A DNA stretch of 63,410 nucleotides from Paracoccaceae bacterium (lineage in GTDB: Bacteria > Pseudomonadota > Alphaproteobacteria > Rhodobacterales > Rhodobacteraceae), in the NCBI GenBank assembly GCA_021648025.1, contig JAKITO010000017.1, positions 1-63,410 of the forward strand, read 5' to 3'. Positions 8,435 to 17,894 of the stretch are shown here, piece by piece. Made by a program: the position numbers and the translations under genes. How positions within the stretch are numbered: position 1 is the first letter of the stretch; every line of letters starts with the position of its first letter. The notes under the pieces are model-generated. The model made no database searches, was not told the origin of the DNA, and saw only the letters and a program-made list of their open reading frames with translations.

Positions 8435-10270
8435 TCACCCCTCCATCGCTTCCAACTCATCAATGAACCCGGAAATCATCGACAACCCCAAATCCCAGAA
8501 CTTGGGATCAGACGCATCCAGCCCAAATGGTGCCAGCAATTCCTTGTGATGCTTGGACCCGCCCGCCTTGAGCATATCGAAATACTTGTCTTCGAACCCG
8601 GCGTCGCCGCTGGCATAAACCGAATACAACGCATTCACCAAGCCGTCGCCAAACGCATAGGCATAGACGTAGAACGGTGAATGGATGAAATGCGGGATAT
8701 AGGCCCAGAAGGTTTCATAGCCGTCCATGAAATCAAACGCCGGACCAAGACTTTCGCCCTGTATCGACATCCACAGTGCGTTGATGTCGTCCGGGGTCAG
8801 CTCTCCGGCGCGCCGTGCTTCGTGCAGTTTGCACTCAAAATCATAAAACGCGATCTGGCGCACCACCGTGTTGATCATGTCTTCGACCTTGCCGGCCAAC
8901 AGCACCTTGCGCTGGGCCGGGGTTTCCGCGCGGTCCAGCATCGTGCGAAAGGTCAGCATTTCGCCAAAGACGCTGGCGGTTTCGGCCAGGGTCAGCGGCG
9001 TTGACGACAGCATTTCGCCCTGATCCGCCGCCAGCACCTGATGCACGCCGTGGCCCAACTCGTGCGCCAATGTCATCACGTCGCGCGGTTTGCCGAGGTA
9101 ATTCAGCATCACATAAGGGTGCACATCCGTCACCGTCGGGTGCGCAAACGCGCCGGGGGCTTTGCCGGGCACCACGGCGGCGTCAATCCAGCCTTTGTCA
9201 AAAAACGGCAAAGCAATCACGCCCATGCGCGGATCAAAGGCGTTATAGGCGTCCATCACCGTGGCACGCGCCGTGGCCCAATCGACCACCTTGGGGTCTT
9301 CCATCGGCAAAGGCGCGTTGCGGTCCCAGACCTGCATCCGCTCAAGCCCCAGCCATTTGCGTTTCAATTCGTAATAGCGGTGGCTCAGCTTTGGATAGGC
9401 GGCGACCACGGCAGAACGCAGCGCCTCGACCACTTCGGGTTCCACATCGTTGCTAAGATGGCGCCCGGTCTGCGCCGTTGGCATGCCCCGCCAACGGTCA
9501 AGGATTTCCTTTTCCTTGGCCTGGGTGTTGTGCACCCGGGCAAAGGTTTTGATGTTGGCCTGAAACACCCGGGCCAATTCATGCGATGCGGCCTCGCGGG
9601 TGTCGCGATCTGGGTCGGTCAACAGGTTCAGGGTGCCTTCGATGCTCAGGGTTTCGCCGTGAACTTCGAATTCCAGCCCGGCGATTGTTTCGTCAAACAG
9701 CCGTTCCCAGGCGTCGCCGACCACACCAAGGTCGTGCAGGAATTTTTCAAGCTCGTCAGAAAGCTGATAGGGTTTCATGGCGCGGATACGGTCAAACACC
9801 GGTTTGTAACGCGCCAGATCCGAGTTATCAGCAAACAGCCCGGTCAGGAAATCATCGTCCAGGCGGTTCAGTTCCAGGGTGAAAAACACCAGAGGGGTGG
9901 TGAAATTGGTGATCTGTTCCTGCTGGTCGGACATGAATTTGGCGCGATCCGCATCGGTGGTCATCTGGTAGTACCGCAGCCCGGCATAAGACATGATCCG
10001 CCCGGCCACGCTGCTGATTTTCTCATTTCGCAACACGCATTTCAGAAAGCCTGCGCTGTCCAGTCCAGCCAGTTTGCCTTCGTAATCGGTGGCAAACCGG
10101 GCACATTCATCTTCCAGCCAGGCCAGATCGCGGGTCAGTTCGGGGGCGTCTTCGCCGGTATATAAATCGCTTAGATCCCAGACGGGCAGGGCACCCAGGG
10201 GCGCGGCAGTACCGGGGGTTGCGCCAGTTTCAGCAGTGTCACAGGTGATCGGAGAGATAAAACGGGTCAT
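8435..10270 (-). CDS. pepF: M3-family oligoendopeptidase F
   Basis: Cytoplasmic zinc metallopeptidase of family M3B that degrades oligopeptides of roughly 7-17 residues, including cleaved signal peptides. The 611-residue protein has an M3-type helical N-terminal region and the catalytic HELGH at residues 403-407, within LAHELGHGVHQ. The third zinc ligand lies in the LAETASVFGEML helix about 25 residues later. No signal peptide is visible. The start ATG 10270 lies 170 bases from the 34-bp repeat array behind the next gene. It is convergent with trmL. Confidence 0.95.
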   Translation of the reverse strand: MTRFISPITCDTAETGATPGTAAPLGALPVWDLSDLYTGEDAPELTRDLAWLEDECARFATDYEGKLAGLDSAGFLKCVLRNEKISSVAGRIMSYAGLRYYQMTTDADRAKFMSDQQEQITNFTTPLVFFTLELNRLDDDFLTGLFADNSDLARYKPVFDRIRAMKPYQLSDELEKFLHDLGVVGDAWERLFDETIAGLEFEVHGETLSIEGTLNLLTDPDRDTREAASHELARVFQANIKTFARVHNTQAKEKEILDRWRGMPTAQTGRHLSNDVEPEVVEALRSAVVAAYPKLSHRYYELKRKWLGLERMQVWDRNAPLPMEDPKVVDWATARATVMDAYNAFDPRMGVIALPFFDKGWIDAAVVPGKAPGAFAHPTVTDVHPYVMLNYLGKPRDVMTLAHELGHGVHQVLAADQGEMLSSTPLTLAETASVFGEMLTFRTMLDRAETPAQRKVLLAGKVEDMINTVVRQIAFYDFECKLHEARRAGELTPDDINALWMSIQGESLGPAFDFMDGYETFWAYIPHFIHSPFYVYAYAFGDGLVNALYSVYASGDAGFEDKYFDMLKAGGSKHHKELLAPFGLDASDPKFWDLGLSMISGFIDELEAMEG

Positions 10271-10332
10271 TGAGGCCTCATGAAAGATGCGTTTGCCCGC
10301 TAGCTACGTCGCCCGACATGGTTTTTCAACCA

Positions 10333-10461
10333 GTTGCCGCCGCGGCATCGGGTTTGGGGTTAACCCGTTGCCGCCGCGGCATCGGGTTTGGGGTTAACCC
10401 GTTGCCGCCGCGGCATCGGGTTTGGGGTTAACCCGTTGCCGCAGCGGTATCGGGTTTGCCG
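10333..10461. repeat. 34-bp tandem repeat, about 3.8 copies, made from the 3' end of the hydrolase gene
   Basis: Three exact copies of a 34-base unit (10333-10366, 10367-10400, 10401-10434) are followed by a diverged partial copy (10435-10461) that is the 3' end of the hydrolase coding region. Read on the minus strand, each unit encodes KPD-A/T-AAATG followed by a TAA stop. The gene's last nine codons and stop have therefore been copied downstream of themselves. The extra copies lie outside the protein. Confidence 0.9.
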
Positions 10462-11405
10462 CCAAACAGCGCCTCAAGCCGGTCAAATACGTGCGCGCGA
10501 ATTTCTGGCCGTTCCATCAGCACTTCGTGATGCGCGCCTTGCACTTCGTCAATCTCGCCACGGGGCCAGACCTGCATTCTTGCGCGCACCGCATCCCGGT
10601 CGACAATCGCCTCTTTGGTGCCCAGGAATGTCAGGCATGGCATATCCGGCGAGGCGCGTGCGGCAAGGGTCTTGCATTCATTCAGCGCCTCGCGCAGCCA
10701 GACCAGGCTTGGCCCGCCAAGGCCCAGATCAGCCTGCGCCTTGAGTTGGTCCTGCATCATCGCATACATTTCCGGGTCGTGGGTCAGAAGATTGCCATCA
10801 AACGCCTGTTTCAGCACGTAATGATCAAGGCTGGTATTTGGCGGCAACCAGGCGCCAAGGCCCAGCATCGGCCCGATGGTGGCCGTCGCCCAGGCAATCG
10901 GCCCCAGGATATGCGGCGTGTAAATGCCCCACATCGGCCCGGTAAAGGCGCATGATTGCACCATTAGCCCCTCCATCACCGCGCGCAGGCCAATCGCCCC
11001 GCCCATGGAATGCCCCAACAGATGAAACGGGCGGGGCAAGTCCAGTTCGCGCGTGACGCGCAGCATGGCGGCAATGTCTTTTTGAAAGTCGGTGAACCGG
11101 GCCACATGGCCGATCTGGCGGTCTGGCAAAAGACGGTCCGAAAGCCCCTGACCGCGCCAGTCAATCACCAAAACAGCAAAGCCGCGTCTGGTCAGTTCCT
11201 GCGCCGTTTGCCCATATTTCTCGATGTATTCGGTGCGCCCGGGGAATATCAATACCGTTCCGCGTGCTTCACCTTTGGCGGGCCACAGACCAACCCGCAG
11301 CCGTACCTGATCAGATGTTTCCACCCACCAGGCCGCACCTCGGGGTGGTCCGAAAAATCCGGTCCCTGCTGACGAATCGTAAAACGGGGCCGGAGCCATT
11401 GGCAT
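10428..11405 (-). CDS. Alpha/beta hydrolase, lysophospholipase (PldB-like)
   Basis: 325-residue serine hydrolase of the monoacylglycerol lipase/lysophospholipase group. The nucleophile elbow is GHSMGG at residues 131-136 (Ser133). The oxyanion-hole region IFPGRTEYIEKYG is near residues 53-65 and the catalytic His is in GAHHEVLME near the C-terminus. No signal peptide is visible. It follows the SCP2-domain gene with a TGATG stop-start overlap, so the two are translationally coupled and both are probably lipid-related. The last codons are the source of the 34-bp tandem repeats just downstream. Confidence 0.88.
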   Translation of the reverse strand: MPMAPAPFYDSSAGTGFFGPPRGAAWWVETSDQVRLRVGLWPAKGEARGTVLIFPGRTEYIEKYGQTAQELTRRGFAVLVIDWRGQGLSDRLLPDRQIGHVARFTDFQKDIAAMLRVTRELDLPRPFHLLGHSMGGAIGLRAVMEGLMVQSCAFTGPMWGIYTPHILGPIAWATATIGPMLGLGAWLPPNTSLDHYVLKQAFDGNLLTHDPEMYAMMQDQLKAQADLGLGGPSLVWLREALNECKTLAARASPDMPCLTFLGTKEAIVDRDAVRARMQVWPRGEIDEVQGAHHEVLMERPEIRAHVFDRLEALFGGKPDTAAATG

Positions 11406-11695
11406 CAGGCCAGAACCGCCGCCAGCTTCATCGCCTGACCCATATCGCCGTCAACGCTCAGCTTGCCGGTCATAAAGGCGCTGGTCGGGTTCAGGTCGCC
11501 GTCAAAGATTTCCTGAAACGTGTCGGCATCGGCACTTAACGTCACTTCGGTTTCATCATCCGAGATCCGCGCGCCAGCACTGTCGATCACAATTGCGCCC
11601 ACGCCCGCCACATCAAACTTGGCACTGCCATCAAAGCCGCCATCGCCCATTTTGCTGTTCAGTTCGGTCACCGCCGATTCAAGAAAGTCGCTCAT
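11405..11695 (-). CDS. SCP2 sterol-binding domain protein
   Basis: A 96-residue, acidic, stand-alone SCP2 (sterol carrier protein 2) domain. It has the expected pattern FDVAGVGAIVIDSAG, a strand with VTLSADADTFQEIFDGDLNP and the closing MTGKLSVDGDMGQAMKLAAVL. Such domains bind hydrophobic ligands such as fatty acyl chains; the actual ligand cannot be told. It is the first gene of a two-gene unit with the lysophospholipase, whose ATG overlaps this stop by one base. It diverges from the TPR gene on the other strand. Confidence 0.9.
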   Translation of the reverse strand: MSDFLESAVTELNSKMGDGGFDGSAKFDVAGVGAIVIDSAGARISDDETEVTLSADADTFQEIFDGDLNPTSAFMTGKLSVDGDMGQAMKLAAVLA

Positions 11696-11779
11696 ATTTT
11701 GTTCCTCATCAATTTGTGCGCAGTAAATTTACCGTACACTCTGGTTTTTAACGCAGCCCGCGCTACATTGAACATTATT

Positions 11780-12361
11780 ATGAGCTTTGAATACCCCAAT
11801 CTCAAACATGCCGTTGCGGCAATTGCGGCGATAGTCATGTTTTCCTTACCTTTACCCTCGCAAGCGTTGGCGCAAGAGGCAGATTCGAAAGACGAATCCG
11901 CCCTGTTAGAGGCGCTAAGTCAATCCGAACCCGCCGAGGCCAAACGCCTGGACCGACAATTGCAGGCGTTATGGCGCAAAAGCGGTTCGGCAACGATGGA
12001 TCTGTTGCTGAAACGCGGGCGCGAGGCGCTTGAGGCGGACAATACCCGCGTGGCCATCGAACACTTCACAGCGCTCACCGATCATGCGCCCGGTTTTGCC
12101 GAAGGCTGGTACGCACGCGCCAAGGCTTATTTTGAGGCAGGGCTGATGGGGCCTGCGCTGGCCGATCTTGAACGTGCCCTGTATTTGAACCCGAATAACT
12201 ACAATGCTATCATGGGGTTGGGGGCGGTTTTTGAAATCTTTGAACGCCCCGAACAGGCGTATCAGGCGTACCTTGCCGCATTGGCTATACATCCGCATCA
12301 CGAGGATATAGGCAAAGCGCTGGCGCGTCTGAAGCCGCAGATCGAAGGCAAGGCGCTTTAG
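11780..12361 (+). CDS. Exported tetratricopeptide-repeat protein
   Basis: 193-residue protein starting at ATG 11780; the frame is open upstream but lacks a better start. An uncleaved-looking N-terminus leads to a hydrophobic segment (about residues 14-32, ending SQALA) that fits a signal peptide, so it is likely periplasmic. Two to three TPR units follow: AIEHFTALTDHAPGFAEGWYARA, then ALADLERALYLNPNNYNA, then AYQAYLAALAIHPHHED. TPRs mediate protein-protein contacts, and no partner is evident. It precedes the helicase gene by 23 bases and may share its transcript. A similar small exported TPR protein is encoded at 23365-23889. Confidence 0.85.
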   Translation: MSFEYPNLKHAVAAIAAIVMFSLPLPSQALAQEADSKDESALLEALSQSEPAEAKRLDRQLQALWRKSGSATMDLLLKRGREALEADNTRVAIEHFTALTDHAPGFAEGWYARAKAYFEAGLMGPALADLERALYLNPNNYNAIMGLGAVFEIFERPEQAYQAYLAALAIHPHHEDIGKALARLKPQIEGKAL

Positions 12362-12384
12362 GCGGATTAGGGCAGGGGGCTGAC

Positions 12385-15261
12385 GTGAGCCAATCGCGCA
12401 TCGTGGCCGTTCTTGGCCCGACCAACACCGGCAAAACCCACTACGCGATTGAACGCATGCTCGGCCACCGCACCGGGGTCATCGGCCTGCCGCTGCGCCT
12501 GTTGGCGCGCGAGGTCTATGACAAGATCGTGGCGATTCGCGGGCCATCGGTCGTGGCTCTGGTCACGGGCGAAGAACGCATTGTACCACCGCGGACGGCG
12601 TTCTGGGTCTGTACGGTCGAGGCAATGCCCGATGGCATGGGCTGTGATTTCCTGGCGGTGGACGAGGTGCAGCTCTGCGCTGACCCGGAACGCGGCCATG
12701 TATTCACCGACCGGTTGTTGCGCGCGCGCGGCCTGCATGAAACCCTGTTTCTGGGGTCTTCCACCATGCGCGGGCCAATTGCCGCCCTGGTGCCCGAGGC
12801 GCAATTCATGCGCCGTGACCGGATGTCAGAACTGACCTACGCCGGGGCCAAAAAAATATCCCGCATGCCACCGCGCAGCGCCATTGTCGGGTTCTCGGTA
12901 GATCACGTCTATGCGATTGCTGAACTGATCCGGCGTCAAAAAGGCGGTGCGGCTGTGGTCATGGGCGCGCTTTCCCCGCGTACAAGAAACGCCCAGGTGG
13001 AAATGTATCAGAATGGCGAGGTGGATTACCTGGTGGCGACGGATGCCATCGGCATGGGGCTTAACCTTGATATCGACCATGTGGCGTTTTCGTCATTGGC
13101 CAAGTTTGACGGTCGGCGCATGCGTGCCCTTGCGCCAAATGAGCTGGCCCAGATTGCCGGCCGTGCGGGGCGGGGCATGTCTGACGGTACATTTGGCGTA
13201 ACCGGCGATGCCCGGCCTTTGGACGATGGTGTGGCGCAGGCGATCATGGATCATCGCTTTGCGCCGTTAAAGAAACTCAACTGGCGCAGCTCCAGGCTCA
13301 ACCTTGCCACCCCCGAGGCGTTGATTCGGTCCCTGCAAGCCGCCCCTGATGATGAAAATCTGGTCAAATCGCGCGAGGCCGACGACCTGACGGCGCTTAT
13401 TAATCTGTCCCAAACCGTCGAAGTAACGGCCCGCGCCAGCGATGTGGCCTCTGTTCGCCTGCTTTGGGATGTTTGCCGCATCCCCGATTTTCGCGGCATC
13501 AGCCACGGCGAACATGCCAACCTGTTAGGGATATTATTTGCGTATCTGCACCAGTCCTCGCGCGTTCCTGGCGACTGGCTGGCGGCACAAATCCGCCGGA
13601 TTGACCGGGTGGATGGTGATATCGACACATTGTCCAAACGACTGGCGTATATCCGCACCTGGACTTATGTTGCACAACGAAAGGGCTGGGTTGATGACGA
13701 AAACCATTGGCGCGGCGAAACCCGCGCGGTAGAAGACCGCCTATCGGACGCGCTGCACAGCGCGCTGACCCAAAGATTCGTGGACCGGCGTACATCGCAT
13801 TTGCTGCGCCGGCTCAACCAAAAGGAGGCCCTCTTGGCCGAAGTGAATGATAATGGCGACGTTAGCGTCGAAGGCGAATTTGTCGGACGGCTTGAAGGTT
13901 TCCGGTTTACCCCGGACAAGGCCGCCAATGGTGACACCGCCGAAGCCAAGGCGCTGAAAGCCGCCGCCGCTCAGGCGTTGGCACCGCAATTCCATCTGCG
14001 CGCCGACCGGTTTTACAACGCGCCCGATACCGAAATCGACTTTACCGAACAGGGTGGCCTGATGTGGGGCACCCAGGCGGTTGGCAAACTGGTCGCCGGG
14101 GCTGAACCGCTGAAACCCAACGTCGAGGTGTTTGTTGACGATGTGGCCGGTGCGGATGTGGCGCAAAAGGTCCAGCGCCGGTTGCAGCACTTCGTCGACC
14201 GCAAGGTTGCGGCGTTGTTCGAACCTCTGGTGGCGCTGCAACGCGATGAAACCCTGACGGGGCTGGCGCGTGGTTTTGCGTTTCGTTTGATCGAAAACCT
14301 TGGGCTGATGACCCGCGCCGATGTGGCGCAAGAGGTCAAAGACCTTGACCAGGACTCGCGCGGGGCGTTGCGCAAACACGGGCTTCGCTTTGGCCAGTTC
14401 ACCATTTTCATGCCCTTGTTGCTGAAACCCGCACCGACCCGCCTGCGTCTGGTGCTGTGGTCGCTGGCGCAGGGTTTGCAGGAATTTCCCGAATCCCCGC
14501 CCCCGGGACTGGTCACAGTGCCGGCGCAAAAAGATGCGCCCAAAGGCTATCACACCATGTGCGGCTACCGCGCGGCGGGCGACCGGGCAATTCGTATCGA
14601 CATGCTGGAACGTCTGGCGGATCTTTTGCGTGGCGAAAACAGCCGTTCCGGCTTTGAGGCAAATCCCGACATGCTGTCAATAACCGGCATGACCCTGGAA
14701 CAATTCGCCGACCTGATGACTGGCCTTGGCTACAAAGGCGAGCGCGGCGAACGTATCAAAGTCAAAGCTGCCCCCGTGCCGGACCCCGCAAAGGCAGCTG
14801 AGGCATCACCCGAAACACCACCAGACTCCGCACCCGAGCAAGCCACGCCAGCGCCGACCCAGCCTGACACCCCCGAGAAAGGCGCGTCAGCGCCTGCCGA
14901 GGCCCCGGCCACCGCCGCCGAAGAGGGCGCGCAAGCGACCGATGAGGCGCCTCCCGTTTCTGTCCCGGACGTGACACCTGATATGGAGGTCTTTTATACC
15001 TTCACATGGGGGCACAGGCTTGCCCAAAACCGCGATTCTGGCCCGAAAGACCGATCACAAGGTAAGGCTGGTGGCAAACAGGGTGGAAAACCGGGCGGTA
15101 AATCTGGCAACAAACCGGCCAACCGGCGCGGCCAGAAACCGGGCGGCAAGCCAAAGCCAGGCGCTAAACCCTTCTCGGCCCGCCCGTCCAAATATGAAAA
15201 ACCGATTGATCCGGACAACCCTTTTGCCGCCGCTTTGATGGGGCTTAAGGACAGTAACTAG
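12385..15261 (+). CDS. SUV3-like (mitochondrial-type) DExH RNA helicase with a disordered basic tail
   Basis: 958-residue superfamily-2 helicase of the SUV3/alphaproteobacterial type. Visible motifs are motif I GPTNTGKT (residues 11-18), motif II VDEVQ, the RecA2 block ATDAIGMGLNLDI and motif VI QIAGRAGRG. A SUV3 C-terminal helical domain follows, then an unusual tail from about residue 790. The tail first has a Pro/Ala/Glu-rich stretch and then a Gly/Lys-rich stretch (KAGGKQGGKPGGKSG and further), probably disordered and RNA-binding. In mitochondria SUV3 works in RNA turnover; the bacterial role is not well defined. The start GTG or ATG near 12385 follows an AGGGGG site. The S4-domain gene begins 6 bases after the stop, suggesting one RNA-handling unit. 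Confidence 0.9.
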   Translation: MSQSRIVAVLGPTNTGKTHYAIERMLGHRTGVIGLPLRLLAREVYDKIVAIRGPSVVALVTGEERIVPPRTAFWVCTVEAMPDGMGCDFLAVDEVQLCADPERGHVFTDRLLRARGLHETLFLGSSTMRGPIAALVPEAQFMRRDRMSELTYAGAKKISRMPPRSAIVGFSVDHVYAIAELIRRQKGGAAVVMGALSPRTRNAQVEMYQNGEVDYLVATDAIGMGLNLDIDHVAFSSLAKFDGRRMRALAPNELAQIAGRAGRGMSDGTFGVTGDARPLDDGVAQAIMDHRFAPLKKLNWRSSRLNLATPEALIRSLQAAPDDENLVKSREADDLTALINLSQTVEVTARASDVASVRLLWDVCRIPDFRGISHGEHANLLGILFAYLHQSSRVPGDWLAAQIRRIDRVDGDIDTLSKRLAYIRTWTYVAQRKGWVDDENHWRGETRAVEDRLSDALHSALTQRFVDRRTSHLLRRLNQKEALLAEVNDNGDVSVEGEFVGRLEGFRFTPDKAANGDTAEAKALKAAAAQALAPQFHLRADRFYNAPDTEIDFTEQGGLMWGTQAVGKLVAGAEPLKPNVEVFVDDVAGADVAQKVQRRLQHFVDRKVAALFEPLVALQRDETLTGLARGFAFRLIENLGLMTRADVAQEVKDLDQDSRGALRKHGLRFGQFTIFMPLLLKPAPTRLRLVLWSLAQGLQEFPESPPPGLVTVPAQKDAPKGYHTMCGYRAAGDRAIRIDMLERLADLLRGENSRSGFEANPDMLSITGMTLEQFADLMTGLGYKGERGERIKVKAAPVPDPAKAAEASPETPPDSAPEQATPAPTQPDTPEKGASAPAEAPATAAEEGAQATDEAPPVSVPDVTPDMEVFYTFTWGHRLAQNRDSGPKDRSQGKAGGKQGGKPGGKSGNKPANRRGQKPGGKPKPGAKPFSARPSKYEKPIDPDNPFAAALMGLKDSN

Positions 15262-15267
15262 CCCAAA

Positions 15268-15651
15268 ATGACCGAAGGTCCTGCCAAACAACGCGTCGAC
15301 AAATGGCTTTGGCAGGCAAGGTTCTTCAAAACCCGCAGCCTCGCCGCCCGTCAGGTGGCGGCAGGGCATGTGCGTGTCAACGCCACCCGTATCAGTAAAC
15401 CGGCGCAAACCATCGCAGCCGACGATGTGCTGACTTTTGCCCAGTCGCGCCAGATCCGGGTGGTGCGGGTGATCGCCATGGCCGCCCGCCGTGGCCCTGC
15501 CAGCGAGGCGCAAGCGCTGTACCAAGACCTGACACCACCGGAAGAGCCAAAAATCGAACACGTCCGGGTCGGCACCCGCCCCACCAAGAAAAACCGCCGC
15601 GCCATGGATGCCTTAAGGGGCGGCGCAAACACCCCCTATGATGGGGAATGA
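15268..15651 (+). CDS. S4-domain RNA-binding protein (HSP15-like)
   Basis: 127-residue protein with an S4 RNA-binding domain at residues 8-70 (RVDKWLWQARFFKTRSLAARQV, split by the usual VNATRISKP turn). This is the arrangement of heat-shock protein 15, which recycles free 50S subunits carrying nascent chains. A basic C-terminal extension (RPTKKNRRAMDALRGG) is typical of alphaproteobacterial members. It lies 6 bases after the SUV3-like helicase gene and is probably co-transcribed with it. Confidence 0.9.
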   Translation: MTEGPAKQRVDKWLWQARFFKTRSLAARQVAAGHVRVNATRISKPAQTIAADDVLTFAQSRQIRVVRVIAMAARRGPASEAQALYQDLTPPEEPKIEHVRVGTRPTKKNRRAMDALRGGANTPYDGE

Positions 15652-15865
15652 CACTGCGCGCGCAACCGACGTTTTCCATTCCCTTGGCAGCCTTCACAGC
15701 TACCTTGCGACGCGCGCCATGCTGGTCCTTAGACAAAAGTGGTATCAAACGTCGCACCCTCTGACAATTCGCCTGCCGTCAGATGTAATTGCACGCCAGA
15801 CGCTTGAAGAACCAACAACACTGGACTAGCTAGGCGCGACACTTGGTGAACCGGAAAGCCAGCCC

Positions 15866-16204
15866 ATGACCTATATCGTCAACGACAGTTGCATTGCCTG
15901 TAAATATACCGACTGCGTCGAAGTATGCCCGGTCGATTGCTTTTACGAAGGCGAGAACATGCTGGTCATCCACCCGGATGAATGCATTGATTGTGGCGTG
16001 TGCGAACCGGAATGCCCGGCCGACGCAATCCGTCCCGACACCGAGCCAGACACCGACAAATGGGTTGAATTCAACCGTAAATACTCGGAATTATGGCCGG
16101 TTATCATCTCCAAAAAGGAACCGCTGCCCGACGCCGAAGACCGCGACGGTGAGACCGGCAAGCTGGAAAAGTACTTCTCTGAGGCACCAGGAGAAGGCGG
16201 CTGA
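15866..16204 (+). CDS. fdxA: 7Fe ferredoxin FdxA
   Basis: 112-residue ferredoxin with one [3Fe-4S] and one [4Fe-4S] cluster, a low-potential electron carrier in the cytoplasm. Cysteines 9, 17 and 50 (3Fe) and 21, 40, 43 and 46 (4Fe) sit as in Azotobacter FdI-type proteins: [18 protein letters not shown], then [13 protein letters not shown]. The C-terminal extension from residue 60 is typical of the FdxA group. It is followed 305 bases later by carD on the same strand, a pairing common in Rhodobacterales. The 214 bases before it show nothing else. Confidence 0.95.
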   Translation: MTYIVNDSCIACKYTDCVEVCPVDCFYEGENMLVIHPDECIDCGVCEPECPADAIRPDTEPDTDKWVEFNRKYSELWPVIISKKEPLPDAEDRDGETGKLEKYFSEAPGEGG

Positions 16205-16509
16205 TTCGGGGCTCTGTGACGATTGATATTCCGTAAGTGGGATATGTTTTTACGCCTCAACCCTCTGATCCTGCGACAATTTCCGAAAAATTTGCCAGAA
16301 GGCTCTTTTTTGGGGCCTGTTTTTGTGCTATATTGATCTTACAAATGATACTGCCATCAAAACCTGCCCCGTTCACCTCTTCTGAGCGGGATAGCTGATA
16401 ATATGACACACCACAGCGAAACGGGACAACTCCTTTGTCCCGGCGTTGTGGTTTTGTCGCTTGATCAATGCCCAGCCCCGTCAGGGGCGTGACCAAAAGG
16501 AAGACCTGA
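16205..16509 (+). other. Intergenic region, leader of carD
   Basis: About 305 bases without a gene. An imperfect hairpin followed by T-rich sequence near 16298-16328 might end fdxA transcription, and a G/C inverted pair (cagccccgtcaggggcgtg, 16471-16489) sits just before the carD ribosome binding site AAGGAAG. The long leader suggests regulated expression of carD; I recognise no known RNA motif. Confidence 0.4.
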
Positions 16510-17031
16510 ATGTCCAAGAACAAAAAGCTTGATTTTCGCCCCAATGATTTTGTCGTCTACCCGGCGCATGGGGTGGGCAGAATCGTCTCTGTCGAAGAAC
16601 AGGAAGTGGCGGGTTTCAAGCTCGAACTGTTTGTGGTTTCGTTTGAAAAGGACAAGATGACTTTGCGGGTGCCGACCCATAAGGCGGTCGAAATTGGCAT
16701 GCGCTCGCTTAGCCCGCCGGATGTGATCGACAAGGCGCTGCGCACGCTTCGGGGCAAGGCCAAGGTCAAACGCGCCATGTGGTCACGCCGCGCACAGGAA
16801 TATGAACAAAAGATCAATTCGGGCGATCTGATTGCCATAGCCGAGGTGGTCCGCGACCTGCACCGCACCGACGACCAACGCGAACAAAGCTATTCTGAAC
16901 GCCAATTGTACGAAGCCGCATTAGAGCGGATGACCCGCGAAGTCGCTGCCGTCGCTGATGGTGACGAAATTGCTGCGGCCAAGCAGGTTGGCGACGTTCT
17001 GATGTCGCGCAAACCGGCGGCGGCGGCCTAA
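16510..17031 (+). CDS. carD: CarD-family transcriptional regulator
   Basis: 173-residue CarD/CdnL-type protein. These bind the RNA polymerase beta lobe through an N-terminal Tudor-like domain and stabilise open complexes at promoters. The N-terminal FVVYPAHGVGRIVSVEEQEV (residues 14-33) is the family signature; the C-terminal part is helical, with basic residues for DNA contact. No separate zinc or HMG domain is seen, so it is of the short CdnL type. It follows fdxA on the same strand and converges with cobV 13 bases away. Confidence 0.95.
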   Translation: MSKNKKLDFRPNDFVVYPAHGVGRIVSVEEQEVAGFKLELFVVSFEKDKMTLRVPTHKAVEIGMRSLSPPDVIDKALRTLRGKAKVKRAMWSRRAQEYEQKINSGDLIAIAEVVRDLHRTDDQREQSYSERQLYEAALERMTREVAAVADGDEIAAAKQVGDVLMSRKPAAAA

Positions 17032-17044
17032 GGCCGCGCGCGCG

Positions 17045-17803
17045 TCACGCCATAGCGGCAAATCCCAGCAGCAGGGCAATCTCGGCCACCTGCTGGGACG
17101 CCCCTAGGATATCGCCGGTCTGGCCGCCAATCTTGGCGTTTGATATGGTCGCCAAAAGGGCGACCGCCAGACACGCCAGCCCAATTGGTGTGATCACGGA
17201 TGGTCCGCAGGCCATCACAGCCAGCACTGCCACCACCAAAGCCGCACCACCCGAAACCCACCAACCGGGCCGCCCAACCCTGCGCGACAGGCCATCGGCG
17301 CGGGCAAAGGGCAGGGTGCTCATTACCAGCGGCACAAAGGCGCGTGACAGGGCGGCGGTGACAGTCACCAGGCCCGGGTTGATTGTCAATACCACCGCCA
17401 AAGCAACCCAGCGCAGGCCCAGCGACAGGATCAATGCCAGCACGCCGTAGGTGCCAATTCGGCTGTCGCCCATGATCTCCAGCCGCCGGGCAGGGGTGAT
17501 CCCACCCCAAAGCCCGTCCGCGGTATCGGCCAGCCCGTCTTCGTGCATTGCCCCGGTGACAATGATCTGAACCAACAGAACCAGCCCCGCTGCCGCCATC
17601 ACTGGCAGCCCGGCGTGCATCGCCAACCAGCCGGCGCTGGCGCCAATTGCACCGACGACAAGCCCCACCAACCCAAAGACCCAGACCGCGCGGGCCTGAT
17701 TGGCAAACGCGGATTTTGGCAAGGTCGGCAACGGCAGGCGGGTCAAAAGGGCAAAGGCCACGCCAATATCCCAGAGAAACGGGGTTTTGTCGGTTTTGGG
17801 CAT
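17045..17803 (-). CDS. cobV: Adenosylcobinamide-GDP ribazoletransferase (cobalamin synthase)
   Basis: Integral membrane enzyme (CobV in Pseudomonas nomenclature, CobS in E. coli) that joins adenosylcobinamide-GDP to alpha-ribazole in the last stage of B12 assembly. The 252-residue protein starts at ATG 17803 ([12 protein letters not shown]) and shows the family core [18 protein letters not shown] with acidic metal ligands, then [15 protein letters not shown]. Five or more hydrophobic segments follow. It diverges from cobT, with 91 bases between the starts, so the two final B12 enzymes probably share a control region. I see no cobalamin riboswitch there. Confidence 0.94.
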   Translation of the reverse strand: MPKTDKTPFLWDIGVAFALLTRLPLPTLPKSAFANQARAVWVFGLVGLVVGAIGASAGWLAMHAGLPVMAAAGLVLLVQIIVTGAMHEDGLADTADGLWGGITPARRLEIMGDSRIGTYGVLALILSLGLRWVALAVVLTINPGLVTVTAALSRAFVPLVMSTLPFARADGLSRRVGRPGWWVSGGAALVVAVLAVMACGPSVITPIGLACLAVALLATISNAKIGGQTGDILGASQQVAEIALLLGFAAMA

Positions 17804-17894
17804 CGTCAGGCGCTTTCCGGGGCTTGTGGTGGATGGTGCAACGGTTAAACACCGCTGTATCACATGTGGCAACTCCCAGGGAAACGAGAACATC

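Noticed and set aside
9041..10165. Long open frame (374 codons) antisense to pepF
   Set aside because: Composition is that of a shadow frame of the GC-rich coding strand; no domain and no ribosome binding site.
15638..15829. Small open frame between the S4 gene and fdxA
   Set aside because: No binding site, overlaps the S4 gene end, no recognisable content.
17804..17894. Possible cobalamin riboswitch between cobV and cobT
   Set aside because: The 91-base gap is too short and has no B12-box-like sequence.
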